From NCBI GenBank assembly GCA_025345505.1, contig JANVCC010000123.1, forward strand, positions 94,239 through 158,238: DNA of 64,000 bases, written 5' to 3'. Below are positions 11,817 through 24,906 of this stretch, one piece after another. Both the position numbers and the translations under genes were made by a program. Positions within the stretch are counted from its first letter, which is position 1, and each line of letters starts with the position of its first letter. The notes beneath the pieces were generated by a model. It did not search any database and was not told where the DNA came from. It saw only the letters and a program-made list of their open reading frames with translations. The DNA is from Todiramphus chloris collaris. Taxonomy: Eukaryota > Chordata > Aves > Coraciiformes > Alcedinidae.

Positions 11817-12298
11817 TCAAAGAAGGACACTGAGGGGCTCGAGCATGGCCAGAGAAGGGTGACCGAGATGGGGAAGGGTCTAGAGCTGGAGTCTGATGAG
11901 GAGTGGCTGAGGGAGCTGGGCTTGTCCAGCCTGGAGAGAAGGAGGCTCAGGGGAGACCTTCTGGCTCTGACAGCTCCCTGGAATTCAGGAGCTTGGAGAC
12001 AGGGGGGTCGGGCTCTGCTCCCAAGGAACAAGAGGTACTGACCTCGGGTTGCCCCAGGGGAGGTTGAGGTTGGAGCTGAGGAACAATTCCTTCCCCTGCA
12101 GGGCTGGCCAGGGCTGTCCCAGGCTGCCCAGGGCAGGGGGGGAGTCCCCGTGACCCCTGGAGGGGTTTCCCAGCCCCCCGGGGAGCTGGGGTGCTGAGGG
12201 ACAGGGGGCAGGGGTGCTGAGGGACAGGGGGCAGGGGTGCCCTGGCAGGACTGGGGCAACACTTGGACTCCAGGAGCTCCAAGGTCTCCTCCAACCAC
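11817..12298 (+). mobile_element. CR1-type LINE 3' fragment
   Basis: Sense-strand CR1 3' region: GGCTGAGGGAGCTGGGCTTG, CAGCCTGGAGAGAAGGAGGC, CTCAGGGGAGACCTTCTGGC, and the terminal CTTGGACTCCAGGAGCTCCA. It is 5'-truncated as usual, and a 23-bp stretch near 12,195-12,240 is duplicated. The shadow frames here are remnants of the reverse transcriptase end. Confidence 0.9.
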
Positions 12299-15200
12299 CC
12301 CAAGGGCTTTGCCCCACCGATGCCATCAGCCGGGAGGGACCAGAAGCTGCCCTGGGAAGGGACAAACAGGGCAGCAGCCCTGACAGATTCGCTGTGAGCG
12401 GGGAGGGAAACCCCAGCCAGGCTGGGAACATTTGTTCCCAATTAGGCCGGGGGATGCTCCTTGCTGAGCAATCACTCTGCGCTTCCCCGGCCCTTTCACC
12501 GCAAAAGCGTCGGGCGCAGGATGTGACCTCATGGCTTGGGTTTTGGGGTGGGGGGCGGTGGCAGAGGACGGGGCAGCCCATCTCCTGCCTGTCCCGGCAT
12601 CCATCCCGCCATCCATCCCATCATCCATCCCGGCCCCGCACGGGGATGCGGCTGCTGGAGGGCAGAGAGTTGCGGCGCGCAGCATCCGCCGGCCTGCCCT
12701 GCTAACGAGACCGTTCGTAATTAGTTCCCAGGGTGACGAATGATTAATTCTGCTCAGGAGCTGTGGCTTTCTGCAAACTCACCCGAGCAATTATCTGGCA
12801 GGCTCCGCGTCCCGCTGCACAGAGGATGCTCCACGCCGGAGAAAGTTTTGAGTGAGATCTGATGTAAAAAAAGAAAAGCCTCGGTGACGGCTCGTGGGTG
12901 CTGCCTTTCTCCAGAGGGGTTCAGCTTTGCCAGTGATGCTCTTTGGCTGCTCCCTGCACCTTGCTGGGTGCCCAGGGTGCCCAGGTCCCGACACACATCC
13001 CTCCAGGAGCAATCTGTGAGCCCTCAAACCTAAAACTGCATTTATCACCCTTGTTTCCCTGTGACACGAATGCAGGCGGGTAAACTGAGGCACGGGATGT
13101 GCTCTCTGCGGGACCAAGCTCGGCTGGCAGTGCTGTGCCAGGAGGACGGGTCTGGCTGTTCCCAGCACCCTTTTGGGACCGGTGAAGCCCCTGGGTTGTG
13201 CCTCTACCCACGTGGGGACCCCTCCGAGGCCTCGGCAAAGTGGGTTTTGCATGACAAAGCCTCCGTTGGCTACCGGGACCCCTCTCCTCATCCAGCCGGA
13301 GCTGCCAAATATTAGAAACACCCATCCAAAGGGCATTCCCGTGCTATGGGAGGACGCTGGGTGGGGGGGATGCGGGGGGGGGGGACCCCATTCTCCAGGC
13401 AGGTTTGGGGGGAGCCAGCACCAGCTGCTCCCTGACTTCTGCGTCGGGCTGAATAATGCGCCCGGGTTGAGCATCCTCCTCTCTCCGCACTCTCAGCATC
13501 CCGTGCTGGCTTTGCCAGCTGCCAGGAGGGAGGGAAGGGGAGGGACGAAGCTCCTGCCAACACCGTTATTCTTTTCCTGCCGGATCTGTCTAATATTCTA
13601 GCCCCTTAATTAGGGGAAGGAATAAATATAAAAGGGGGAGGGAAAGGGGAAGGGAAAAAAAAAAAAGAAAGGAAAAAAAAAAAAAAAAGAGTCGAGGACA
13701 CGGACACACACAGAGCAGACTCCTCTTTTCTCGGTGCCTGCCCTTATGCCCGGTGGAGCTGGTTCCCAGCCCTCCTGCCAACCTGCTGCCGACCGCTGCC
13801 TGCGCTGCCCGGGAGAAGCCGCAGCTCAGCCCCGCACCGGGGCTTCGGGGAAGGGGACGCCCCCTCCTCAGCGCTGCCGTTGCCCCCACCTCGAGGAAGG
13901 GGCTCTGTGGGGCTGCTGCTGCCGCCGCGCTCCGCGCAAGGTGGGATGCGGGGAAGGCGTTCGGGGACAAGCGCGGAGAGCTGCGCGGTCCTGCGCCGTA
14001 CTGCGCTATAGTGCTTTCCGAGATCGCGTTTCACCTCCGCGCCGGCGGAAAGTAAGAGGAGAGAGAGAGAGAGATGATCCCGGCGTGGGGATGCCGAGAG
14101 CTTTGCCGGTGTTTTCCCTTCCTCCCTTCCCTGCCCCGTCCGTGGGATGCGGGGAACGGGGCATCCTCCTGCCCTGCAGCAGAGGATGCTCGAAGCTGGA
14201 GGTCCCCGCCGTCTTGGGTCGGGTTTGTCCTTGTCACCGACTCTCCCCCCGGGAGGACAAGCTCTGCAAGTTTGGTTTTTGGGTCTGGTTGGGTTGGTTT
14301 TTTTTTTGTTATATATTTTTTTTTTCATCGATCAGCTTGGACTGGCGCTGGCTCTGCAGCCCTGGAGGCAGAGCGGGGGCTGAGTGGGGGGTTTCTGGCT
14401 GAGTCGGGTGGAAAAAGGAAAAGGACTTTGGTGTTGCCCGCTCGGCAGAGACCGAGCCCGGCTCGTCCCCGTCTCCGGCCGGCGCTTGGGTTCGGCGGCG
14501 TTGCGGGTAAAGGGGATTTGCGAGGCTCTTTCTGCCCCTGTTCCCACAGAACCCCGGGTTTGGGAGAGCTGTCAGAGGGGCCGGGGGTCCAGCGTGGGGC
14601 TGGAGTGTCCCGTCGCGAGTGAACCCTCCCATGTCTGTCCCTCCCCTGGATTGGTTCTCTCCCCACGGGTGCTGCAGTCAGGGTAGCCGCGGGGAAGGGA
14701 AACTGAGGCACGGAGCTGGGCAGGGGCTTGCACAGGGACCCAGGGGTCTGGATCCCCCCCTATACTTCCCGGACGCGTCTCTGCTCTTCATGGGGAGATT
14801 TTTTCAGGGGCAAAGCTGCCCTGTTCTGGAGGGGTTGGGACAGAGCTCGGGTTTTGGGGTGGCTGTGGGGCACCGCCACATCTCCCCATCTTCTCCCGGG
14901 TCTCTCTGCTCCATCCCTCAGCTCTGCCCGTGTCCCAGTGCCGGGGACAGGAGGAGCTGCAAGAAAATAGAACCATTTGATGGGATTTTCATGGCTTTTC
15001 CCCACCCAGCAGCCCCAGCGTGAACCTCAGCTCCCTCACGGGGTGCCCACGGCTCGGGTACCCCTTTCCCCTCCCCAGCCAGCACATTTCACCCCCGGGA
15101 TGAAGGGGCTGCCCTTGAGCATCCCCTCTGGGACCGCTCCTGGTGGCAGCCTCCTCCTCTCCCATCTCGCCGACTTCTCCCTCCTGAATCCACCCCAGAA

Positions 15201-17334
15201 CCTGTTGCTCTTCCTTTCGGCTGACAGAGAGGGTGGGAAAAGCTCCCTCTGCCCCAGCCCAGAGCCTTTTCCGGGCAGTTTGAGGGTGATCAGGGTGCTT
15301 TAGGGCTGGGGATGGATTTACACTGGGGAAACTGGGAGACCAGGTGATCTTGTGCTGGGAGAGAGGAGCTGTGAGTCTGCCGGTGAGCGCGCAGAGGGGC
15401 CGGGGAGCCCCGGCTTTGTCGGTCCCACATGAGCAGCAGCGCTGAAATCCGGGACCCCCTGATCCGTCAACCCAACTTCTCCTGCCCCACCGAGTGCCTC
15501 AGTTTCCCCACCGGAGCCCAAGAGCTGGGAAAGGTGGGGGATGGGGGAGCAGAGCTGCACGTATCCCTGGGGGCTCCTATGGGGTCTGCTCCCACTCCCA
15601 CCCCTCTCTGCGGGGCGATATCTCCCCAGGGACCCTCCCTGCGCTCCCCCAGACCCCTTGCTGTGTGTGGGGGAGGGGGGGGCACATCCCAGTCCTGCAA
15701 CAAGAAGCCCCTTTCTCCTTGCTGGGATGGAGAGGGGTGGTGTGAGTGGTTCTGGCAGCCGCAGGGACCCCCCCTTTCTCCCCACCTGCTTCCGGCCTTT
15801 TAAGCTCTGCCAGCGGCCGATGCCAAGAGGCTGCCAGGCGCTTCCCGCTGCATCCCCTGCGCGGAGTGTGCCACCCCCAGACCCCAGGGGAGCTGGTGTG
15901 TGTCCCCCCCCCCCCCCAGCACTGCCCCACTTCGGGGACTCCTCAGAGCACGGCTGCACCCCACGGACACCCAGGGATGGGGATGGATTCTGGATGCAGG
16001 ACCAGTTTGCAGCAAAAGGATGGGGTGGGAGTGTGTGTGTGGGGGTGGAAATCGATACGGAGGCAGCCACGTGGATGGGAACATCGTGCGTCCGACTGAC
16101 CGGGATGGCAACGGGGTGTCCGAAGGCCTTTGTCGGTGGGGCTGGGGCTGCCTGCTCGAGCCTGGAGCAGGGCCAGGCTCTGCCCGTGGCTGCTGACTCA
16201 TTCTGCAGCTGAGCATCCCTGGAAAGCCAGCGCTCGGCTGCCTGCCTGCCCTCCCCCCCGGCTCGCTGCGGGCTGGCAGGGCACCTTGTGAGCTGGGATG
16301 AGTAACCGTCACATGGAGGGGACAAAGAGGGTCGTGGAGGAGAAAGCCCCTTCTCCGGGGATGCGAAGGGATCCGGCCCTTGGCCGTCTCCTCGCAGCAT
16401 CCACCCAGGACCAGATGCTGCAGCCCTAAATCGCTCCTGTCCCGCGGTCAAGGAGCCGCTTCTGAAAGCGGGGCCGAGCTCAGGGGAGAAAGAAAGATCG
16501 CTCCTGTCCCAAAATAGACTCCAGCTCCATTTTCCACCTGGTTTCCCACGGAAATGGAGGTTAGGTGGCCCCGCCGAGCGTGTGCGTGCCTGCGTCTCGG
16601 TCCGTCCCCGGCGGCTCCTGAGGTCTCTGAGACGATGGAGCCCCACAAGCTGCCACCATCCCCTCCTCCCTGAGCTTTTTGGCTGCTTTTCCCTAGTCCT
16701 GCTCCCAGCTTTCCCCTCCTGACGTGAGGGCTGAAAAATTTTCCGTTTGTGGCACATAGGAAAAGAAAAAAAGCCCCAAAAATCCAACCCCAAACCCCAA
16801 ACTCAAGGTCTCTTGCCATCACGGGACTCCAGGACCTCGGGCATCGCCCATGGACAGGGTGTCACTGAGTTTAACCCTCTCCTCATCCCATTCCCGGCAC
16901 TGGCACCCTGGTCCCTGCCAGGGATGGGCACGGGGAAAGGAGCAGACACCCGCTCATCCCAGTTTTCCCCCCCCGTTCCTCCGGAGTTTTATCGCTTGAA
17001 TTTCCTCCCCGGGGCTTCGTGGCCGCTGCTCACGCCACCCCGGCGCCTTGGGAACGGGGAGAAAAAGGAGCCCACGACAAAAGCCTTCCTCGCTTGGCCG
17101 CCCCGGGGGCACGGCCGCCAACCCCCGCTCTGGAGCCCGGCCACGGCTGCCGAGCCAGGAGGGTTTTGTCCCTCGCTCCAGAGCCGTGGGGATGAATTCC
17201 AATGATCCCGACGAAGCAGAGAAAAGCCCCTTGGCTCGGCTCTGGCACTGCCACCGCCGGCTGGGTCCTGGGCGACCGGGCTTTGGCTGCCCGTGCTGAG
17301 CTCCTGCTGGGAAGAAGGGAATTTGTGGGCTGGG
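12299..17334. other. Intergenic sequence between NES and BCAN
   Basis: No gene supported. Seen: CATC-rich simple repeat at about 12,598-12,635, A/G-rich tract at 13,640-13,700, CpG-rich segment at about 13,730-14,060, T-rich tract at about 14,275-14,330, and a poly(C) run at about 15,904-15,918. TGCTGACTCA at 16,191-16,200 resembles a MAF recognition half-site. Long open frames (up to 491 codons on minus at 15,318-16,793) look like products of high GC. Confidence 0.5.
13730..14060. promoter_or_regulatory. CpG-rich segment, possible CpG island
   Basis: Dense CG dinucleotides (for example GCTGCCGCCGCGCTCCGCGC) directly after an A-rich tract, between the divergent NES and BCAN genes. It could be a distal promoter or enhancer of either. 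No TATA box or first exon could be tied to it. Confidence 0.35.
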
Positions 17335-17830
17335 ATGACATCCATGGTGCGTGGTGCCTGGGTCTGTATGGCCATGGTGTGTGGTGCCAGGGGCTGTATG
17401 TCCATAGGTACTTGGTGCCAGGGGCTATATGTCCATAGTACTTCATGCCAGGGGCTGTATGTCCATGCTGCATGGTGCTATGGGCTGTATGTCCATGGTG
17501 CATGGTGTCAGGGGCTGTATGTCCATGGTGTGTGGTGCCAGGGGATGTATGTCCATAGTACTTCATGCCAGGGGCTGTATGTCCATGGTGCTTGGTGCCA
17601 GGGGCCATATGTCCATAGGTACTTGGTGCCAGGGGCTGTATGTCCATCGTGTGTGGTGCTAGGGGTTGTATGTCCATGGTGTGTGGTGCCAGGGGCTGTA
17701 TGTCCATAGGTACTTGGTGCCAGGGGCTGTATGTCCGTGGTGTGTGGTGCCAGGGGCTGTATGTCCATAGGTACTTGGTGCCAGGGGCTGTATGTCCGTG
17801 GTGTGTGGTGTTATGGGCTGTATTCACACC
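17335..17830. repeat. Minisatellite, 30/31-bp unit, about 15-16 copies
   Basis: The unit is close to GGGGCTGTATGTCCATGGTG plus GTGGTGCCA. Two subtypes, one with CATGGTGTGTGG and one with CATAGGTACTTGG, alternate in the 3' half, giving a 61-bp higher-order period. Confidence 0.95.
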
Positions 17831-19137
17831 ATCTCCCTGGCGCATTGGTCCCATGGGTAAACTCCGGGAGGACTGTTTGCAGAGGGATGCAGGCAACGAG
17901 GACAACCTCCTGCCAGACTGGCCCTGGCAGCCAGCGACCTGGCCCCGAGAGTGCCCCGAGGTGCCAAATCCGCTCCTGTGGCTGCTGAAATCAATGCAGC
18001 ACAAAGAGCTCATCAATTAAAGAGCTGCCCTGAGTCTTGAGGTTGCTGTGCTCCTGTCCCGGGAAACACCCCAGTGCATCCCCAAAACAGGGGTCTGAGG
18101 AGACCCCCCCCAGCCCCCCGTGGAGCTTCTGCAGAGGGGTGGGGGGTATCAGGGCTGAGCTCCCCTGCACCGCAGGGGAACATCTCCCCGCATCCCCAGC
18201 ATCAGCCTCCTCTCCGAAGGGATGCAACAGGCCGTGGGTAGACGGACCCCTCTCTGCGACGCACCCAGCATCCCCAGTGCAGCTCCCCAGCAAGGGTCGG
18301 GGACAGCAGTGCTAGCCTCTGGGCTCTCCTTTCAGCTCCAGCCCCCAGCCCGACAGGGAGAGCCCTTTGTGCCAGGCAGCCTTGAGAGTGGCCTGGGACA
18401 TAATGGCCGCTTTGGTCGGCCCCAGTTTTCCCAGCCCGCGCGCGGGGAACCTCCGGCGTGAGCTGAATGGCAAAGAGAAGCCTCCCGCTCCTTCCCTCCC
18501 CCTCCGCCCCGCGCTTTGTGTGCCCCCCCCCCCCCCCCCCACCCCCGGCAGCTCGCTGACCTCAACCCCCCATTCGGCACAACCCTCCCCTCCCCTCCCC
18601 GCAGCGCACGCGTGCCCTGGCGCACGCACACGCGTGTCGTGCCCCGCGTGCACCCGGCGACACGTGTGCCCCTCGCCTTTGGGCTCAGGCTTTCCATGCT
18701 GTTGGGGTCAGGCTGTGTCATCCCCCCCCCCACTAGGTCTTTGCTGTCCCCAGGGGACCTGGCTGCCTGGGAAGGTTGGTGGGGCTGGATGGGACCCAGT
18801 GGCTCCCAGCCAATGGTCCCAGTTGCTCACGCTGCCGCCTTCCTCCTGCTGACCAGGGCAGGGTTGCTTCTCTTCCCTCTCCTCTCCACCATCCGAGGGT
18901 CCAGGTTATCCTGTGGCCGTGCTGGTGTAGGTCTCTCTGTGGTCCAGCACCTCACGGATCACCCCATCCCTGCATCCTGGTCACCCCCTCCCTGCATCCT
19001 GGTCACCCCCTCCCCGCATCCTGGTCACCCCCTCCCCGGGGTCTTTTCCCAACCTCTCCCCCTTGTGCAGGGAAGGGATATTTTTGATGCCTCTTTGGGT
19101 TTTAAGCAGAGCTGGTGGTTTCTCCTCCCCCTTGCAG
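17831..19137. other. Region upstream of BCAN, including probable promoter/5' UTR intron
   Basis: Non-coding. It includes an AT-richer block at about 17,975-18,025 with ACAAAG and ATCAATTAAAG, a CpG-rich stretch with CACGTG at about 18,440-18,680, a poly(C) run at 18,525-18,541, and about four copies of a 22-bp unit (CATCCTGGTCACCCCCTCCC) at about 18,970-19,040. The BCAN first non-coding exon is expected here but cannot be placed. A good acceptor (CCCCCTTGCAG) ends at 19,137. Confidence 0.45.
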
Positions 19138-19230
19138 GGCAGAGGATGGCCTCAGCCCTCTCGCTTCTGCTGCTCTGGGTGTTTGCCCCCACGGCGGTCC
19201 CGGAGGTGTTTGGCCACGAAGATGGCACAG
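19138..19230 (+). CDS. BCAN: BCAN exon with start codon and signal peptide
   Basis: Eight bases of 5' UTR, then ATG at 19,146. Encodes a hydrophobic leader ([13 protein letters not shown]) and ends in phase 1 at CACAG|GTAACT. Confidence 0.88.
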
Positions 19231-22200
19231 GTAACTCGGCACCATCGGCCACATCGGCACCAGTGCCCTGTGGTGTGGGTCTGGGGGGGGCACCTCTGGT
19301 CAATCCCGCTCACGGCTCCTCTCTCCTCCCACCCAGAGGACCTCAAGGCTCTGCAAGTCTCCATCCCACGTCACCCAGCCCTCGACGCCGTGCTGGCGGG
19401 TGACATCACCATCCCCTGCCTCATCACCTACCTCGGCCCCCAGCCCACCGCCGGCACGGCCGGTCGCCGAGCGGTCCTGGGAACCCCCCGGGTCAAGTGG
19501 ACCTTCATCTCTGAGGGCAGGGAGGTGGAGATCTTGGTAGCCCGTGGGGATAGGGTGAAGGTGAGCGAGGACTATCGTCTCCGCGCCTCCCTGCCCATCT
19601 TCCACCAGCGCTACACCAACGCTTCCCTGCTGCTCACCGAGCTGCGGCCCAACGACTCGGGGATCTACCGCTGCGACGTGCAGCACGGCATCGAGGACGG
19701 CCACGACATCCTCGACGTCAAAGTCAAAGGTACCCCAAGGTGGGGAGACGGGATGGGGGATTCGGGATGGGGAGGTTGGGCAGAGCTCCACCCTGACCTG
19801 ATGCCCTGACTCGGCAAACTCCTTCTGCCCCACGCGTGGAGGTCCCCATCTGGGGCTGGGGCTGCTGCCAAGGGGCATCCAGGTTGCAGATACCCCCATG
19901 CTTGCCGTGAAGCCCCTTGCCCATGCCCGTGTCCCTGTCACAGGGGTGGTGTTTCACTACCGGGAGGGCTCCATGCGCTACGCCTACACCTTCGCCGAGG
20001 CGCAGGAAGCTTGCGCCAGGATCGGTGCCAGCATTGCCACCCCCGAGCAGCTCTACGCTGCCTACCTCGGCGGCTACGAGCAGTGCGATGCCGGCTGGAT
20101 CGCCGACCAGACCGTCAGGTGGGCACCACCACCACCACCACCCTGGGGATCGTGCCCGTTGGCATCCCCTTCACCCCTCTGCGAGCCGTCAGCCTTCCCC
20201 TGTGCTTTCCTGCCCCAGGTACCCCATCCACACGCCCCGCGAGGCCTGTTACGGAGACATGAACGGCTTCCCCGGGGTGAGGAACTACGGGGTGGTGGAC
20301 CCAGAGGATATGTACGACGTGTACTGCTACGCCGAGGACCTCCCAGGTGCCTGCGGTGCTGCCAGCCCCATCCTGCCCTTCGCTGCTTCTACAGCCCCAC
20401 TAACTCACCCCATAACCCACTGGAACCCCCAGTGAACAAGCTGCCCTGACCCGTGGGCGCTGGCTCTGGAACCCCTGAGCTCTGCAAAGCTTCGGGTGCT
20501 TCGCTGCACGCAGGCTCGGGGACTCGGTGTGCTGCTCCCTGGAGCGTTTCTGGTTTGGTTTTGCGGGGTGTGGGGCTCTCTCCCTTGCACCCCACCTCAG
20601 TGCCCATCCCCCGTCTCGGAACTGGAGGATGCCCGGGGTGCTGTGCCCCAGCTTGGCTGCGCGCGGTGGTTTGGGGTCTGAGGAAGCTGACGCCGTGCTT
20701 TGCATGCACCGGGGATGGGGCACATCCCACCCGGCTCGTGGCTGGTCCCTCTTTTTGGCCTTGATGGGGCTCCCCAGAAGCTGCTGTGGTGTTTGCTGGG
20801 GTGATGCCAGGCAGGTGACAGGGACGCAGGGCAGGTTGCTGGTGCACGGGGCATGACGCACTGAGATGGGGAGACTGGTGCGCTCTCGGGGCCTGGCATG
20901 TGGTGTGCTTGAGGGCAGGGATTTCCAGCATGAAGTCCCACCGTGGTGCCCGTGGGGCTGGCAGGTGCCCTTAGAAACATCCCGTACGTGGATCACACTG
21001 CCCAGGGCGTGGATTTGCCTCTCTGCAGCTCCTTTCATAGATGCCTTAAAGTCTCTGCTCCGTTGGCAAGGGCGGGTATCCCGCGTGGCACGAGAGCTCC
21101 GGCCGTGTCCATGCCATGGTCATCGTGTGCACGCGTGGGGAGAACGGAGCCAGGCAGGGATGCAGGCAGGGATGCAGGCAGGGATGCAGGCAGGGCCCTC
21201 CACCCTCCAACGCTCCTCCTCGTGAGGTCCGCGCTGGAGGTCCCCATCTCCAAGCCAGCTCCTGGGGTCGTGCAGAGAGCGGAGGAGGCAAGGGGGCTCC
21301 CAGAGCCCACGGCCCCCCCTCCCTTGCTCTGACACCCGTCTCCTTCCTCTCTTCGCAGGGGAGCTCTTTTTGGAGACGGCCCCAGACAAATTCACGCTGG
21401 AGGAGGCGGCGGCGCGGTGCCGGGTGCTGGGCGCGGAGTTGGCGAGCACGGGGCAGCTCTACGCGGCATGGAACGCGGGGCTGGACGCCTGCAGCCCCGG
21501 CTGGCTGGCCGACGGTAGCGTCCGCTACCCCATCGTCACCCCCAGGGAACGGTGCGGCGGGGCCCTGCCGGGCGTCAAAACCATCTTCCTCTTCCGCAAC
21601 CAGACGGGATTCCCCGATGCCCAGAGCAGATACGATGCGTACTGCTTCCGAGGTAAAGAGGGGCAACCGCCCGACCCCCAGCTGCTGCCAGGCAGGGACC
21701 ACCGTGCCACCGGGCGTGTGCCCAGCGGGTGCCTGGTGGGTACGAGGTGCCACCTCCAGCCCAGCCATGTGCCAAGCGCTGGGTGCAGCAGAGCTGGGAT
21801 GTCGTGCAGCGTTGGGATCGCGTGGGGATCCCTGAGTGGTCTCCGTGCTGCGCGCTGGGATATCGCGATAGATCAGGGGTGTTTCCAGCCGACTCGGTCG
21901 CGGAAGGATAGGGATGCCTCGCGCGGGCTGCGTGTTGCATGCTGATATCTCGCGATAGGGGAGGGATAACCTGCATGGTCCCGATCCTGCATGGTCCCGA
22001 TCCTGCATGCTGATACGTCATGATAGAGGAGGGAGTTGCCCTGCATGGTCTCAGGGGTGCATGCTGCTGTGTCGCGACAGAGTAGGGATGCCCTGCATGT
22101 TCTCGGTGCTGCACGCCACTATATCGCGACAGCGCAGGGATGCCCCGCGTGGCACCAGTGGGCTGTGTGAGCCACACAGGCAGAACTCTGGGATGATGGG

Positions 22201-24906
22201 CTCTCTGGGCTGCTGGGCACAGCCTGCGACGCTGGTTTTGGGTGATGAATAGGACCTGAGATCGGCGGGCAGCGGCACTGAGCTGCCTGCGCTGCCAGGA
22301 CGTGGAGGGGATGAGCAAGGACAGAGGCTGCCAGGGATATGAGGCACGGAGGGAGCAAGAGCTGCCCCTCCGCTGCTCCTTCCCGGTCCCACATCTCTGT
22401 GCATCCCCTCGGTGGGGGCTCGTGGGATGGGGACGATGTCCCCCTGGATCGAGTAGATGCTGCACAGCTCCGTGCCTCAGTTTCCCCATCTCTCGCAGGG
22501 TAAATCCACGGGTTAGGCAGGATGGACCTGTTCCCCCCCGCCCCGTAACCCACTAACAACTCCCCACGCACGTCTGTGCCCCCCCGGGATGGGGATGGGG
22601 GGCGTGGAGAAAGACCCCCCCCCCCCACCCCCGGGTTGGGGGTGTTGGTGTGCAGAGAGTTTTAGGGTTCGCTGAAGGGGGGGAGGAGGAGAAGCCACTG
22701 TTGGGAAGGGCAGAAAATGTTCAGAGCGTAAAATTCGCCGCTGCCTGGAACCTTGACCGGGTGGCTGCGGGGGGGGGGAGGCAGACTGGAGCGGTGTAAA
22801 CCAGCATCACCTCGGGGAAACAGGGCTCAAGATACGGCCCCACGGCGTGCTGCCAAGTCCCCACAGCTCCCTTTGAGGGTCCCAGCTCCACTGGCTCCGG
22901 CAACGCCTGGGGAGGGCCTGATCCTGCCCCGCCGGGGTGATTCCAGGGCTCCAGCCCCGCGCCGGGGCGAGGGCAGCTCTGCCTGCCTCGGAGTCAGGAC
23001 GGGGCAGTAATACCCCACTTTCTTTCTGCCCACAGAAGGGACAAACTCTTTCCCTGAGGCTGCCAGAGAGGCCGAGGGCTTCCAGGAGATTGTTACAGTG
23101 GCAGAAAAGCTGGAGGAGCTGCAGCTGCCCAAAGCGCAAGTGGAGCTTGAGTCGCGAGGGGCTATTTACGCCGTCCCTTTCTTTAAGGACGCTGAGCTGG
23201 AAAAGCCGAGCCCATCCCCCGAAGACGCACCGGGGCCAGGGGCCTGGCATCCCCCGCTAGATACCTCCGTGTCCTCAGGTCACCCAAAAACTCTGCCCAC
23301 CCCTTTCCCCGGCCGTCCCCGAGGCAGGCGTCCCGCTTAGGTGTGATGCAGAACCGGGGGAGCCCGTCCCCCGCCGGGCAGGACGGGGGTGCCAGGGACA
23401 GTTGGGCAGTGCCCAGAGGTCGGGCATGAGCCTCCCGGCACGGGTAGGTCGAGCAGCCGCCGAGGCGGTGCCAGGGCTGGGGTGCAGAGAGGAACCCCAG
23501 GGACGGAGACGTCGCGATTGCGAGGAGAGGTCGGAGGCACCCGTGGGTGCCCAGGGTCGGTGCTGGACCGCGGTTTAGCAGCGCAAAGAGCCGGAGAAAG
23601 GGCATTGGCATCCGGAGGGAGAGGATGCCAAACGCAGCGGTGAGGGGCTGAGCACGGCCCCTGGCACGGGGGTGGGGGGGGTGGGCTGAGCTTGCCGGTG
23701 GCCGAGCCCAGAGCTCGGTGATGCCGTGTCGGTTCAGAGGGGGACAACGCCACACCGGCTCGGGGTCGTTTCCGTCTCCCTGTTCATCTTTCGTGCCGCC
23801 GTCGCCCCCCCCTCCGCTTTGCCCGGCGTGGGCAGGGGAGGCGATGTCGGTGCCCGCGGGTCCGGTTGGCTCCCCGGTCCCGGTGTCTCACCCCTTTTTC
23901 TGCCTTGCCCTTTGCAGAGGAGGAGCAGGGAGCAGCGCTGGGCAGGGACCCGTCGGCGGAGAGCCCCGGCGGAGAGAGAGACCCCAGCCAGCCCATGGAG
24001 CCGGATAGAGCCTCCGGCACGCAGACGCTCCCCACGGCCCCACGGGCTGGCACGGAGGGACCCACGGGTGCCCCGTCCCTGGAAGGGGACGCAGCAGGTG
24101 ACACGGAGCCTCCCGAGGGGTTTCCCCGGCCACCCAGCCCCGCCACCCCTACGTGCCACCCCAGCCACCCGCGGGATGCCATGGGGCGACCAGCCCGCAC
24201 TGCCAGCCCTGGGCCACCGGGGCACCGGGTGACATCGCCGACCGGTGCCACTTCTGCCGCCTCGACAGATAGCCAAGAACCCGGTGGGATCCCACCTCGG
24301 GGCCGCGGGGCCGCCGGGGCGAGCCCCAAAGTCCCGGCCACCGAAGACGCAGAACTCTCGGGAGATGCGGTCGAAAGCCTCGGGGCGTCCCCGCTGCCCC
24401 CCGCGCCCTCGCAGCATCAGGAGGAAGGAGAGGAGCAGTCGGGGGCTCAGTGGCTCCCCTCGCCCGCGGCCCCGGGGGACAGGAGCGCTGCCCCCTCGGC
24501 GGTCACACCGTGGCACACGGAGCTGCCAGGCACGGGAAGCGAAGGGGCTGTGCCTCCAGCCCCGGGCACTGCCCGCGGGATGCCTGCTGAGTCTTCGGAA
24601 GAGGAGGAAGAAGGAGAGGAAGAGCAACCCGCTCCCTCCGTCGCAACCGTGGAGGGTTTCCTTGCAGCCGTTCCCGGAGAACCAGGTGGGACCCGCAGGG
24701 ATGGACTCAGCACCCCCCGTACCGGCAGCTCCGGGGTGGCCCCGGTGGGGACCCCATTGGGGGACCCGGCCCCCAGCACGGCCGGACCCCTGCCCGCTCT
24801 CCCCACCGAGCGAGCCAGCGTCGGGGCAGGCTCCCGCTCGGCCGGGGGTCCCCACGGTGCCACCTTCGCCCTCGGGGCAGCCCTCCTGGCTGCTCTCTGG
24901 CACTAG
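19146..24906 (+). CDS. BCAN: Brevican short isoform, read-through with GPI-type C-terminus, 768 aa
   Basis: If the donor at 24,685 is not used, the frame stays open to TAG at 24,904-24,906. It ends in small residues (SAGG) followed by a hydrophobic end, [15 protein letters not shown], with no charged tail: the layout of a GPI-anchor signal. Known: mammals make a GPI-linked brevican by the same intron read-through after the mucin-like exon, lacking EGF, lectin and CCP modules. An AATAAA at 25,200-25,205 could end this transcript, well before the EGF exon. Attachment of GPI is inferred. Confidence 0.75.

Noticed and set aside
15318..16793. Open frame of 491 codons on the minus strand
   Set aside because: No domain, skewed composition (Gly, Pro, Ser, Arg), overlapping open frames on other strands. 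High GC with few stops explains it.
17335..17830. CRISPR-like array of about 30-bp repeats
   Set aside because: Units are directly adjacent with no unique spacers, and the context is a vertebrate genome.
17030..18016. Repetitive 328-codon minus-strand frame
   Set aside because: Produced by the 30/31-bp minisatellite lacking stops in that frame.
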